Positions 33,640 through 45,090 are shown, counted from the stretch's first letter. The stretch: DNA of 64,000 nucleotides from Charina bottae (GCA_023362775.1 JALMGJ010000060.1:630501-694500); one strand, 5' to 3'. The notes: a model not told the origin generated them from the letters alone. Made by a program: numbers and translations.

Positions 33640-34516
33640 GGTGAGGTCATCTGTCAGCATCAGACCAGGTTCTATCAGAATGCTGCTGATATCTAACTTT
33701 ACATCTCAACTCCTGGCCAAATAAGTGATGCTGTCAAAGCACTGTCCAGGTGCCTGGAAGCTCTCTTGGTCTGGATGGAGAGCAAAAGGTTGAGACTCAG
33801 TCCCAGCAAGACAGAGAGACTTTGGGTTCAAAGGCCTACCAATTCCATTGAGATTCCTCTGTTCACTCTAGACATTGTTGTACTTTAGTCACCTCTTGGT
33901 TGGACTACTGCAATGTGGTCTACGTAGGGCTATACGGCTGCCCTTGAAGAGAATTCAGAAGCTACAACTGGTCCAGAATGCAGTGGTTTGAATAGTTATA
34001 GGTGTACCTCATAACACCCATGTAACACATCTGCTCTGAGAACTGCAGCAGTAGTCAGTTGTCTTCTGGATGTAATTCAAGGTGCTGGTTATCACAGGTT
34101 CAGGACCTGTGTATCCGCGGGTCAACTTTCTCCTAGTGATATCTGACTGCCAATAAGTTTTATTAAGGTGGGGTCTTTATGCGTCTCCTTGTTTGAAGGC
34201 TGTCACCTTCAGGGGCCATATAAGCAGGCCTTCTCATTTGCTACTGTCCCCTTCATATAGAATTGTGTCCCCCAACATTGAAATGGTCCCCTCCCTCCTG
34301 ATCTTCAGGAAATTAGAAAAAAAAATTGTTCCATCAAGCCATGGGGGCTGGTTCTCCTGAGGTGGAATTGATTTCAGAGTATGTATTGTGGTTTTATGTT
34401 ATTATTTGTATGATTATAATGTACAGCTGGTTTTTATATTTGTATTGCTTTTAATCCCAGTTAAGTACTCAGAGCAGCCTATAAGCCCAGTAAGTACTGT
34501 ATGTAAATAAATACAT
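33640..34516 (+). pseudogene. L2-type LINE 3' portion
   Basis: Reads as the C-terminal RT region and 3' UTR of an L2-type LINE. DYCNVVYVGLYG (about 33904-33940), followed by QKLQLVQNAVV, matches the conserved DYCNALxxGLP...LQLVQNAAAR phrase. A long degraded tail ends near AATAAATACATTAGG (about 34505). Frames broken. Confidence 0.7.
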
Positions 34517-35354
34517 TAGGAATTTTAGGAACTTTTGAAACTGTTTGAATAAATGAGACACATCTCATGACTTTCAACTTTCTTTTTTGTTGGAAGAAAC
34601 AATTTCTGGTTTTGCTAACAAAACTGGCTTTAATTTACAGCAAAATCTAGGAAAAACTGTATGAAGGGAAAGCCATTTTTCACCTTGAGGTAAGTGGGGG
34701 TGGGGGAGGTAGACGTTCATTTTTTCATGCCAATGCCAACTGATGATTTTTTTTTATAACTTGCTTGAGATTTTAAAAGAAGAAAAGGGGGGAAAACTTG
34801 CCTATACTGCATAAACTTGGGATTTTTTTTTTCTTGTACTTCAAATACATTAGCATTGCAATGTTCACCGAGAAGTATTATTAGGATTTTCCTGTTTAAC
34901 ATTTATGGGGTGAAATTTGCAGCAATTATAGCATTGCTAATACAAAAATAAGCTCATCTGTCTTCTTGGAGCCAGAGGAAAATGAGTTTTAAGGTACCCT
35001 AAAAAAAGACCAACAGTAAAAATGATTTAAATATGCTGAATTAAAGATGGAAACAAGAAGATGGTAATGAGTTCAACCTATGTAAACCTTGCATAAATGG
35101 GAAGTTGATCACTAAGACATTTCTGGTTATTATTATCATTATGAAAAAAAGGGTAACAATAATTTGTGGATAAGCATAAAAGAGCTCATCTATATTTAGA
35201 GCAGAGGGATTTCTCTGCCTTCCTCCCTCTGTGAGTTTTTCTTAAATTAATGGTAACTAGAATTTCTATGGGAGAACTGGAAATTATCTGAATAATAAAC
35301 CAATTAAAAAGCTATACCAGGATCCAGCTAAAATTAAACCTATTTAAGTCCCAC
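34517..35354. other. No gene recognised
   Basis: AT-rich unassigned sequence with poly-A/T runs. No coding feature. Confidence 0.45.
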
Positions 35355-37289
35355 TTATGTATTAAAAGTTTTGATTACAATAATAAAAGACAATAGAGAC
35401 AATAGCCCCTCTAAAAAGAAACTTCCCACCCACATCACGATAAACAATTTCACTATCTCTTCACCTCTTCTTAATTAACAAATATAAAACTCTTCATCCC
35501 AGAACTCATCTCTTACCTGTGGGCAAATCCAATAAGTAACGTCTTCTCCCGTCCAGGTATCACCAAAAAGTCCAAACAAAGCCCTAAGAGAAATAACATT
35601 AATGAACATATATAAAACTCAACGTTCCACATCTCAGCTCTTAACTGTAGGCAAATCCACATTTAAAGGGCATAAAGTGGTCTCAATATCCTAGGGTGAA
35701 CAAAAGATTAAAGTTTAACATGACCAAAAGGGAGGGTTTCTCCTTTAAAGAAAACAAGCTCACAAATACCCCTTACTTTAAGTAGAAAGTAAATGCAAAG
35801 CCAATTTAAATGCTATCAGATTAGAATACATAAAATAACTATAGGGAGAAAAGCTTAAATATCATGTTCACTATAATCAAACCCACTACACATCATTTTT
35901 CCATTCCAGATGTCAGCAAATCCAAAGAGAACCACCCCAAATGGCAACATTTCCCATTCAAATAAACATTCTGTCTCTCAACTCTTAACTATAAGCAAAT
36001 CCACATTTAAGAGGCATAAAGAAATCCCAGTATCCTAATATAAACAAAAGACTAAAATTTAACATGAGGAAGTGGGATAATTTCTCCTTTAAAGAGAACA
36101 AGCTCACAAAATTTCCTTACTTGAAATGGAAAGACATTTAAATACAAAGCCAGTTTAAATACTATCAGATTAGAATACATAAAGTAACTGTAAGGAAAAA
36201 ATCTTCAGCACCATGTTAACTGTAAGCAAATCCAATACATAACATTTTTCCAGTCCAGGTGTCAGCAAATCCAAAAAGAACCACCCAAAATAGCAACATG
36301 TCCCATTTTAACCCTGGTCAAATCAACTGATTTTTTGCTCCTTCTTTTTACATAAAACTATCTTGCTCTTTAATCAATTCAGGTGATTGTTGATCCTTGT
36401 TTCAAATTTTAAATAACCTCTTTTGTAAGTCCAGCAAAAAGAAATTATTCCAATTGCTCTCTGGGATTCTCATTTTTATTTCCTTCTTAATTCATCCAGC
36501 TTTTTTTTTTTTTTTTTGGACCGATGGCAAATTCTTATTCAAGTTGTTCTCAGGTATAGTTTGCTGCATATCTTTTTCTGTAAAATGTTCTTCTGGGAAC
36601 AGCATGTTCCCAAGAAGATACAACATAGCTGACTATGTTCGAAGTCCCAATGCAATTCCTCAAAAATATATCTGAACACCATTTTAAGTTGCTTGTCTTA
36701 TTATGTCTCCAATATCAAAAACAATTCTTCTTTCCCACAAAAATGCATTTATTCTTTAAAATTAATTAGGAAGACTTAAGACTCAAAATCCAATATTCCA
36801 ATGTTTTCTGAGCCCTTAATCTGTTTAAAACTTTCTAAAGCCAAAACATAGTCTTGCTTTTTGCTGTTTATTTTAAATTCTTAAAATAATAAATATACAT
36901 CTTCATTTTCTTATATTAAGGATTGTAGGCACCCACCCGGTGTATTTCCAGCCTTGTTGTTTTGAAGGTATCTAACTTCTTTAAAATAGTAAATAGGCAA
37001 TTTCTGAAAATAGTTAGCAAGGGAAGTGAGAACTTCGTGTCCTTTGAAAAGGCTCCATTTGTGGCTGGAACAAGTATGGTAAATTCCCTCAGCTCCCAAT
37101 TCTCCCACCCTCTGGAGACTGCTGCTTCTTGTGAGGAGCAACCATATGGAGCACAGCTTGGGCGATCTTGCATCCTTATCCAGAGAGATTTGAAGGAGCT
37201 GATCTACTCATGGGCTCCCTGTCTTTTGCCACAACCGTCTTTTGCTTTTCGCAGAGCTGTCTTTAGTCTGCCATTCTTCCCCGGAAGTC
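35355..37289 (-). mobile_element. L1-derived element without RT, copy B
   Basis: Same family and orientation as copy D (37972-39964). The 5' parts align over about 350 bp (shared AATAGGCAATTTCTGAAA, GAGCTGTCTT..GT and final GAAGTCC). The 3' end near 35355 (TTTTGATTACAATAATAAAAG) matches the D end (TTTTATTACAATAGTAAAAA). No endonuclease or RT; the ORF1-like part is decayed. It includes a 344-bp tandem duplication. No target duplication was found, so the limits are approximate. Confidence 0.6.
35651..36330. repeat. 344-bp tandem duplication within copy B
   Basis: Units begin GCAAATCCACATTTAA at 35651 and again at 35995. They share AGATTAGAATACATAAA, TCTCCTTTAAAGA and ACAAGCTCACAAA blocks in the same order. 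A partial third start lies at 36224 (GCAAATCCAATACATAAC), similar to 35524. Confidence 0.85.
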
Positions 37290-37389
37290 CCCCCCCCCCC
37301 AATTGTTCTGTTTCCATTTTAATCCCTACATTGCACTGGCTGTCACACAATGGCCACAAGATTTGGATCTCTTTTGCACTGGATATTTA

Positions 37390-37807
37390 CATAATTTTAT
37401 TTATTTATTTATTTTCCCGCCTTTATTATTTTTATAAATAACTCAAGGCGGCGAACATACCTAATACTCCTTCCTCCTCCTATTTTCCCCACAACAACAA
37501 CCCTGTGAGGTGAGTTGGGCTGAGAGAGAGCGACTGGCCCAAGGTCACCGAGCCGGTTTTCATGCCTAAGGTGGGACTAGAACTCTCAGTCTCCTGGTTT
37601 CTAGCCCATTGATAAATTTGCATGATAAATTTTGTTTGGTTCTTCATGTATCAGAACCTGCATGAGAGCACCTGATTAATTTGTTTTAATTAGTTGTGTG
37701 TTTATCCCCTCTTTCCTCCACAACATTCTTAGTAGTGACATGTGACTTTAATTACCACCACTCCTGGTTTCTAGCCCATTGCCTTAACCACTAGACCAAA
37801 CTGGCTC
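37390..37807 (-). mobile_element. MIR/CORE-like SINE with 149-bp insert
   Basis: Minus-strand SINE: GAGCCAGTTTGGTCTAGTGG head, CCTTAGGCATGAAAACCGG, GGTGACCTTGGGCCAGTCGC core, AACCCTGTGAGG complement and an ATAAATAAA tail. It is interrupted at 37612-37760 by unrelated sequence flanked by a 21-bp perfect direct repeat (37591-37611 and 37761-37781) made of SINE sequence. Confidence 0.8.
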
Positions 37808-37971
37808 TTAGTTCATCTCATAAAGCATCCCTCTTCTACTACACTACTGTTGTGCCTTAAACATTACCTGCCTGACTGTTTTACATGAAAGAATTCTCTC
37901 AACTCTTGCCTTTTTCAGAAGAGAAAATTGAGAAGATCAGGACATCACAGAGTGCCCTTTATAAAACTTCC

Positions 37972-39964
37972 TCTCTCTTTTTTATTTTTTATTAAGAATT
38001 TTTTATTACAATAGTAAAAACTAATAAACTTAGAGAAAGATAAGAGAATGGAAAGAAAGAATAAAAAGTGCAAGAGAAGAGAAACAGAAAGAAAAAGAAA
38101 AAGAACAGAAAAAGAAAATAAATATATAAAGAAGTGACTTCTAAACTTCATCACAACAAGTATAAACAAATTTAATAAAACTTCACCCCCTATAAGGTTA
38201 AGCAGATATCTCTTCATCCCCCATCCCTTATCTATAAGCAAATCCATAAAACATCAACTTTTCAATCCTGGTGTCAGCAAAAAGTCTGTAAAGATTTGCC
38301 AGAACTTTGCAACAAAATTTATTTTAACCTTGATCAAATAAACCAACTTTATATTCCTTCCTTTTACTTTTAACAGTCTTAATCTTTAATTCAATCAAAT
38401 ATTGTCATAGGATTTGATTTCTCTTCAATTCTTCTTTTTCCCATCACACAGATTTCTTCAAGGCTTTGTCAGGGTATACTCAGAAAATGTATAGATAATT
38501 TTACTGTGTGAATAAGGGAATGACAAGGCAAATGTACGCAGCTGAGAATAATGAGTAATTAGCTCAGAAGGACCATGGGAGCTAATTGCTAGCACCTGTA
38601 CTGTTACTAGGAAGTTTTTCTAAATGACTCAGCACATATCAATGTATATAAGCAGTGGGTGATAAACGTATTCTTTCTGGGTGTTGCTGAGTGTAGCTGA
38701 GTGTTGTTAAGTATTTCTAAAGAGTATTACTGTGTATTGTTGGTTATGTATGGTAAAGGATTTGCTTGTATATAGATCTGTATAGTAAAGTCTGTAAATA
38801 TTGAAGCCACAGACTCCAAGCAGATTTCTTTCAAGACCACTCAGTGGATGGCACAACGTGCACCACTCTGACAGGCTCTTTTGTAGATCCAATAAGAAAA
38901 CATTTTCCAGGTCATTTTCTTGGTTTATCATTTGTATTTCCCTTTTAATTTGTAAAACTTCAGCCAGTTTCTTTTGTATGTCCTGTAAAGCGCCCTTTTC
39001 CAAATCATTCTCTTGGCCTGCCATTTGAGGTTCCACATTTTGTACTTTCTCTATCTTTTCAGATAAAATTTGTTCCACATCTGTTATTCCTTCATTAACG
39101 TATTTTAGACATAATCTATACATAGAAGCAGACATCATTACTGACAGTGTTGTTATTTTAGTTACTAATTTCTGGCTCCTTCTTCAAAGATCTCCTTTAA
39201 TATTTCCAATGGTATAATATTTTGTATCATTCTGTAAGTCCCAGTATTAACTGACATCAGGCTTTGTATTTTTTTTCCCTTCTGCTTAAAATCTGTAGTC
39301 CCTTCTAGTATCCAGTTTTTAAAATCATCACTTATCCTTCGTTATGACTTGCAGTTGCCAGGATAACCAAAATAAGTCTGTTTCCCATGAGAAGTTGTTT
39401 ATTTTTTATAGTCAATTCCAAAATCTTATAGTAAAAGTCAACATTCCAAATTTATCTGGACCTTTATTCCATTTATAACTTTCTTAGATCAAAATCTTAT
39501 TTAACTTTTTGCTGTTTCTTTCAAATTCTTTAAGCTCTTAAGCTAGGAATTAATTTTTCTTTTGTTCAGAGTAATGATAAACTCACCCAATGAAGACTTT
39601 TCAAACCTGTCATCATGAAGGTTTCTAATAGCTTTAGAATAGTCAATAGGCAATTTCTGAAAGTGATTAGAAAGTGAGATTTGTGAACTTAGTGACCTTT
39701 AAAAGTCTCTGCTGTGATTGTGAGCAAGATGGCCAATACCATCATCTCCTGGCACTCAAACCTGCAGAGAACTGCTGTACAGTGGTCTCCTCATTAGGAG
39801 CAGCCATCTGGTGCACATGTGGGTGATCTCCCATCCTTTCCTTATCCAAAGAGGATCCAAGGAACCAGTCTACTCTCTGGTTCCTTGGTCTTTACCATGG
39901 TTATCAGCTCTACTTTCATGGAGCTGTCTTCAGTTCTCCATATTTCTCCTAGAAGTCCATCTTC
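37972..39964 (-). mobile_element. L1-derived element without RT, copy D
   Basis: Flanked by near-identical 11-bp repeats ATAAAACTTCC / ATAAAACGTCC (37961-37971 and 39965-39975). A T-rich tract at the plus-strand left end marks the 3' poly-A of a minus-strand element. It keeps coiled-coil coding (QENDLEKGALQDIQKKLAEV and QENDLENVFLLDLQK) around 38890-39030 but no RT. A 407-bp solo LTR interrupts it. Net length about 1.58 kb. Confidence 0.72.
38467..38873 (+). repeat. Solo LTR
   Basis: 407-bp segment starting TGTCAG and ending CTGACA, a perfect 6-bp terminal inverted repeat, with a near-perfect 5-bp duplication GGCTT/GGCTC (38462-38466 and 38874-38878). A TATA-like TATATAAGC lies about 38641. 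Removing it rejoins sequence matching copy B (CTCTTTTGTAAGTCC region, 36418), which confirms the boundaries. Single LTRs arise by recombination between the two LTRs of a full element. Confidence 0.85.
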
Positions 39965-40064
39965 ATAAAACGTCCATGGCAAATTTTCCATTATCTACAT
40001 ATAAGGTTGCAGCCACTTTACCACCACACAGATGTTTTTGTATACAGGTAAGATATCTGAGATA

Positions 40065-40306
40065 AGGGCATGGTGGCTCAGCGGGTAAGATGCCAGGCTT
40101 GTTGATCAGAAGACCACAATTCAGAGGTTCGAATCCCTAGTCCCGCATGATGGAGTGAGCTCCCGCACTAGCCCCAGCTCTTGCCAACCTAGCAATTCGA
40201 AAGCATGCAAATGCAAGTAGATTAATAGGTAACACAAACGGAGATGAGCACCGGCCCCTAGAGTCGGACATGACTGCACAAATGTGTGGGAGGAACGTTT
40301 ACCTTT
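40065..40306 (+). mobile_element. Sauria-type SINE, internally deleted
   Basis: Head GGGCATGGTGGCTCAGCGGG, B box GGTTCGAATCC and CCAACCTAGCAATTCGAAAG body, then a deletion joining ATTAATAGGTAAC to ACAAACGGAGATGAGCACCG, tail AGAGTCGGACATGACT. Perfect 11-bp duplication AAGATATCTGA (40050-40060 and 40307-40317). Confidence 0.9.
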
Positions 40307-40345
40307 AAGATATCTGAACAATGCAATCAAACAGAAGGAAAGCTG

Positions 40346-40407
40346 TATTATTATGATTATTATGATTATTGTTGTTGTTGTTATTATTATTATTATTATT
40401 ATTATTT
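40346..40407. repeat. (ATT)n / (GTT)n microsatellite
   Basis: Trinucleotide array. Confidence 0.95.
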
Positions 40408-40702
40408 CTAACCTTTTACATTTTACAGAAATATCCCCCAGGAGCTAATTTTAGAATGCCTACATTCCAGGAACAAAAGCCATGCAGCAAATAGCTGATC
40501 TTCACATATTTTCTAAAAGATTACTCTGAAACATTAGCTTCTATATTCCCTATAGCTAGGCCCAGTTATATATTGTCTAAGAAATCCTTATACCCAAGTC
40601 TACAAGAAAACAAATATTCAAATTAAAATTTATTTTGTTTTGAGAATATTGAAATGCGTATCTTTTTATCTTGCTTTTTAGGGGAGACCTTTATCTCTTA
40701 TA

Positions 40703-41015
40703 AAAGGTAAAGGTTTTCCCCTGCACAGTCATGTCCGACTCTAGGGGGCAGTGCTCATCTCCATTTCTTAGCCGAAGAGCCAGCGTTGTCCAAAGACGCT
40801 TCCACGGTCATGTGGCCAGCATGACGCACGCGGAACACTGTTACCTACCCACCGAAGTGTACCTATTTATCTACTTGCATTTGCATGCTTTCGAATTGCT
40901 AGATTAACAAGAGCTGGGGTGAGTGCGGGAGCTCACTACGTCATGCGGCACTCGGGTCTCGACCTTCCAATCGACAAGCCTGGCGTCTTAACCACTGAGC
41001 CATTGCGCCCCTCCA
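40703..41015 (-). mobile_element. Sauria-type SINE, reverse orientation
   Basis: Plus-strand order is the reverse complement of the family: AAAGGTAAAGG tail, AGTCATGTCCGACTCTAG, the body, and the complement of GGCGCAATGGCTCAGTGG at the right. Perfect 12-bp duplication TTATCTCTTATA (40691-40702 and 41016-41027). Confidence 0.92.
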
Positions 41016-41228
41016 TTATCTCTTATATGAAGCATTAATCACAATTGCAGCTAGAGAAAAACTTTTACTGCAGGAGTGACACTTTAAACTCCTTGTTTGT
41101 GGACTTTACCCAGATAGGGGCTGCCAAAACCCTTTTACCCCCTACTAATCTGGGGAAGTTTAAATGGTCCTACCCATTCATATGGCACTGAATTTATAAG
41201 CCCCAATATGGAACATAAATATGAATAT

Positions 41229-41445
41229 AAGACCCAGTTTGGTGTAGTGTTTAAGGCACTGGGCTAGAACCCGGGAGACTGTGAGTTCTAGTCCCACCTT
41301 AGGCACAAGGCCAGCTGGGTGATCTTGGGCCGGTCACTCACTCTCAACCCAGGGAAGTAGGGAATGGCAAGACACTTCCAAAAGCTGCAGGGACTAGTCC
41401 AGGCAGTTGCCAGGAGTCAACACTGACTCAAAGGCACCCCCAAAA
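41229..41445 (+). mobile_element. MIR/CORE-like SINE with variant tail
   Basis: Head CCCAGTTTGGTGTAGTG, GAGTTCTAGTCCCACC B-box region, GCTGGGTGATCTTGGGCCGG core, then a tail containing GGACTAGTCCAGGCAGTTGC and GGAGTCAACACTGAC, ending in poly-A. The tail differs from copies at 8203 and 37390 but is like the one at 51222. Confidence 0.75.
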
Positions 41446-42469
41446 AAAAAGAGAGAAAGAAGGAACATGATCTTTCTGTCCTAATAATGTCTCCGAAAGG
41501 TTACCGTATTATTTTATAAAGACCCAGTAGAGACCATCAAAGGCAGCTTAGCAAAATGTCAGTTTTCAGTTCCAGCATTTTAAGTGGTGGTAAAAGTATT
41601 GGTTATTAAAGAATACATACAGAAAAGAATTGTTCCCACTCATCAAGAATTGTTTTATGCAAAGGCTGAAAAAAAAATTTCTTCCCCACTTCTCCCTTAA
41701 TTACTATTCCCCTCCCCCCTTCACATTGTCCTTCACCCATTATTTCTGGTGGAAAAAAAAATGCTCTGAACATGTTGGCACTGCTGAGTTCTGAACAACA
41801 TCCCTGTCCCAAAATCTGGACCTCGTGTCCAGTTTTTAGGCTTCTCCCGTGACATCTTGTAGCCATTGTGGGAAACCAGATGCTGGATTACATTGGTCTT
41901 TGGTTTCATCCATCAGGGATCCTCCTTTTGCTGGGAGTGGGATCATCTACTGAGTTCAGAGCCAAAATGAGATGTTATTCCCAGTTTTGCACCCATCCAT
42001 TGTCTACAGCTTTATAGACCCTGTGCAAAATAAATCGTATCAGAGTGATATGATGATTTGTATCCTGATGGCTGACAAATCATCTTTGCTATATAGAGAG
42101 GCAAACATGCTGGAAACAAGATATGATGTGGAAAAGAAACATCAAAGGTCCCCTTCAAATTTTTGAGAAAACTCACTTGTGAATATTTCTGGCTCATGGG
42201 AGCAAGGTTATCCAAGCATTTTAAGTGTCCTGATCACACCATTTGTCTCACTAAATCTCTACTCACTGGGTTTTATCTCTTGGCTTTTCCACTGTGAATC
42301 TCTTTCAATGGATCTCATCATGCAGTGCTCAACAGACAATCAGTTTAAGCAGCTGTTTGGATGTTTGTATGAAAGGGAGGGAAATCTATCATTTTATATT
42401 GTGGTATACAGCAGGCATTTTTCATTTCTTCCTAAATGTGAACTACAAATAACACGCTACAGTTTCATG
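41446..42469. other. No gene recognised
   Basis: Unassigned sequence. Open frames at 41606-42215 have no motif I recognise. Confidence 0.4.
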
Positions 42470-42700
42470 CCAAGGTTTAGGCACCCCTGGAGAAAGTATA
42501 CGTTTCAACGAAGCCCTACGTATACAGGAGCTGATATGCTGCAAAGTTAAACACCACATATTCCTGCAACTTGGAATGTGTATGAACTCTTTACAGATTT
42601 AAAAGAATCAATAATTGAATATGAGGGGTGTGGACGTTTGGACACCCTTTCAGTTGGTACTTTGTAACACCCTGTTTTGTAGAAAGCCATGGAATGGCCT
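42470..42700 (+). repeat. MITE-like repeat, pair member 1
   Basis: Begins AAGGTTTAGGCACCCCTGGA and runs to GTTTGGACACCC...TTTGTAACACCC. The reverse complement of 50168-50390 aligns with it (AGGTTTAGGCAGCCCTAGAG, TTTACAGATT, AACACCC). Resembles non-autonomous mariner/Tc1-type elements, but I found no duplication. Confidence 0.45.
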
Positions 42701-42819
42701 TGAAGCAACATAAACACAAAAGTCACAAGCGTTTTTTAAGCCCCAAGAAGAAAAATAATATTAAGAAGGGACTCAGGCTGACTCTTCCTTGACTCCCTAG
42801 GGTAGGGAGGGAGGAAGGA

Positions 42820-42905
42820 AGGAAAAGCATAATCAGACTTGCAAGATTCTGTTATTATAGCCTAACTCAGTAACATAGTTCTAGTCTTCCTAGAAATAAC
42901 AGCTT
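42820..42905. repeat. Unnamed dispersed repeat
   Basis: Related to 5967-6038 through AATCAGACTTGCAAGATT and a CTTCCT block. Family not identified. Confidence 0.45.
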
Positions 42906-42936
42906 CCAAACATTTCCTGGAGCCAATTAAGAGTCT

Positions 42937-43084
42937 CAATAGAAGAGAATATATGAAACTCAGGGTTAAACTGTGGAGTCCTTGGTGCTCTCTGAGCTTG
43001 GTAGTTTGCTTCCAGATGTTTCATACCAATTCATGAAACATCTGGAAGCAAACAACCAAGCTCAGAGAGCACCAAGGACTCCAC
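42937..43084. mobile_element. Hammerhead-family insert collapsed to a hairpin
   Basis: Same family as 27281 and 27498. It has the ATAGAAGAGAATAT end, then arms 42974-43024 and 43033-43083 (51 bp, about one mismatch) with an 8-nt loop. The hammerhead core is deleted; only CAGATGTTTCAT and its complement remain. A near-perfect 11-bp duplication ATTAAGAGTCT/ATTAACAGTCT flanks it. Confidence 0.7.
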
Positions 43085-43200
43085 CATTAACAGTCTTTCT
43101 TTTTCTTCTTTAGGAATGTTTCCCACTCTTCCTTGCAGAACTCTTCAACTTCAGGACTATTTATTTATTTATTTCCAATATTTGTAGATTTGTGCCATAC

Positions 43201-43560
43201 TGTCAGAGGCAGCAGCCTCTGTCATCAGGCAGACAGCCTTGTGGAATGTGGGGGGAAAGAAACTGCCACAAATGAGACAGCAACAAAGGCAGAGACATTA
43301 ACATCAGCCCGGGAGGCAAAGTACACACTCTCCGGAACGACTGTCGGAGCACACAAGGCATGAAATTAACACATGTCAACCTGAAGGGACAATGGGAAGG
43401 GGAATGTTTAAAAGTAATGTACATTGCCTGATTGACCATTCAGTCTTTGTAAGTGTTAGCCTGAGTATACTGGAATAAACCTTTGCTGCTTCACAAGCTA
43501 CTTGTCTGTCAGTTGTGTAAGAGAAACGGATTCTAGATACATCTCAAGGCGCACCTCACA
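43201..43560 (+). repeat. Chromovirus 5' LTR
   Basis: 360 bp. TATA-like TTTAAAA at 43408-43414. The inferred transcript start is at 43438 because the 11 nt from there are complementary to the primer site. AATAAA at 43474-43479 serves as the likely poly-A signal. Differs from the 3' LTR at three positions (in the blocks AAATGAGAC, ACACATGTC and TTTAAAAG). Confidence 0.95.
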
Positions 43561-43561
43561 T

Positions 43562-43572
43562 AAAGACTGAAT
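43562..43572 (+). promoter_or_regulatory. Self-priming type primer binding site
   Basis: AAAGACTGAAT, two bases after the LTR, is the exact complement of ATTCAGTCTTT at 43438-43448 inside the LTR. The Tf1/sushi group of chromoviruses is known to prime with the first 11 nt of its own RNA. No tRNA 3'-end complement is seen here. Confidence 0.8.
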
Positions 43573-43663
43573 CATCCAAAATTTTCCACGCATCCCGAGG
43601 GCTACCCTGAAGAAGCAGTGAGTCCTACGGTCGAGAGTGGTTGCACTACCGTAGTCCAAAGGA

Positions 43664-44945
43664 ATGGAACAGACAACGAACGTCGATTTGGCAATACCCA
43701 GCACGTCAGCGGTCCAGGGGATGGAGAAGTTGGAAAGCTCCATTGAAACATTGGACGCCAAGAAGGTACGGAAATCCCAAGGAAAAGAAGTGAACAAAAC
43801 CCCTCCTCACCCCGAGATTAGCAAAAATCGGGCAGCGGACTGGTCGATCGGGGTGGGAGAAGGGCTAGAAGAGAAAGGGGGGAGGCGGACAAAAAAGCGT
43901 GTCACTCCTACCCAACCCATCGGAGCTATAGAAGATAAGTTGGCACATGTGGATGCTGATATGGAGATGATGAGCAGGAAATTGGACTCTATGGGACTTG
44001 TAATGGATAAAATTTTACGAACCCTGGAGAGCTGAATGGAGAAAAGGGAGACGGCAAGCCCACCTACCTCTGACGAGGAAGTATCAATAACAGAGACCAG
44101 TGAAGAAGACGAAGAAGAGGAAGTGGAACCTCGCCTGTACAGTCAGCCGCAACCCACCCCAATGTACGGACAGCGCCGAAATTGGACTATGGCAAGCGCG
44201 CCAGCAGGGGTAAGTGAACTGAAAATGAAGTTCGAAAAAACTCGCATGCTTCTTGACGCATGTGAGGGGGTTCATGGGGAAATTTGAAAACACATTCCAC
44301 ATGGAGGAGGCGAAAGTCAGGTATGTCTCCAGCTTCTTGGAAGGGGAGGCGGCCGACTGGCTGGTGGTCATGTATGATGCCCGGGCTAGTGAGCTGCAGG
44401 ACTTTAGGAAATTTATGTATGCGCTCTGTAAACGCTTCAAGGACATGCTGTCAAAGATGTCGGCGAGAGTCCGGCTGCAAAACTTAAGACAGGGCAACAG
44501 ATCCGTGGCTGAATATGCCATGGAGTTCAAGAAAATTCTGAGTAAGTTGCCAGACTGGCCGGAGGCTTTTAAAACTGAATATTTCCAGTACGGGTTGCGA
44601 CAAGACTTAATTGAACTTGCAATGGGAAGGGGGGACCCAGACACCCTAGAGGGATGGATCCAACTGGCAGGGAAAGTGGAACACAACCAGATGCAGCTAC
44701 AAACTATCAGGAACTTCCACACCTTGCGAAGAGAACAAGGAACCCACACACAACCCCTTCGCAAAGATCATAAGCAAAGAAATTGGGATGAAGAGAAAGA
44801 GCGCAGAACAAGAGATGGGCCCTGCTTTCGCTGTGGAAAGGAAGGACATCGAATAAGCAACTGTCCCCAAGACAAAGCCCCAGTCAAAGACAGAGTTCCC
44901 CCTGGAAATCAGCGGAAGGCAAAGGCGACAAGGCGGCTTTGGTGA
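43664..44945 (+). pseudogene. Chromovirus gag
   Basis: Gag polyprotein starting at ATG 43664. The frame is cut by TGA at 44033-44035 and continues in the same frame to about 44265, where a one-base shift moves it to the frame that ends at 44945. The central part (FENTFHMEEAKVRYVSSFLE, AADWLVVM, YAMEFKKILSKLPDW) is the retrotransposon gag/PNMA-like fold. A zinc knuckle CFRCGKEGHRISNC with C-x2-C-x4-H-x4-C spacing lies at about 44822-44864. It would form the particle that packages the RNA. Only two lesions, so decay is slight. Confidence 0.9.
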
Positions 44946-45090
44946 AGCGCAAGGGAGCATTAGCGGCCATTGAGGACAGGAGACCTCTTCAGTACTGGGA
45001 CGAGGACAGCAATTCCTCAGACTTCGAATTCGCGCCGGCGGGAAATGCCAACGGTCTGTCCTAAAGAGCGCCGCGGGACAGGCCTTCAGC

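Noticed and set aside
35651..36330. CRISPR-like or satellite array
   Set aside because: Only two long diverged units, no short regular repeats and spacers; a tandem duplication in a eukaryotic repeat.
38449..38835. CAGATTTCTTCAAG/CAGATTTCTTTCAAG as target duplication of a non-LTR insert
   Set aside because: The right copy lies inside the LTR; the TGTCAG...CTGACA ends and the match of the rejoined site to copy B give better boundaries.
38707..39138. 143-residue minus-strand frame
   Set aside because: Chimera: its C-terminal third lies in the inserted solo LTR; only the N-terminal coiled-coil part belongs to the L1-derived element.
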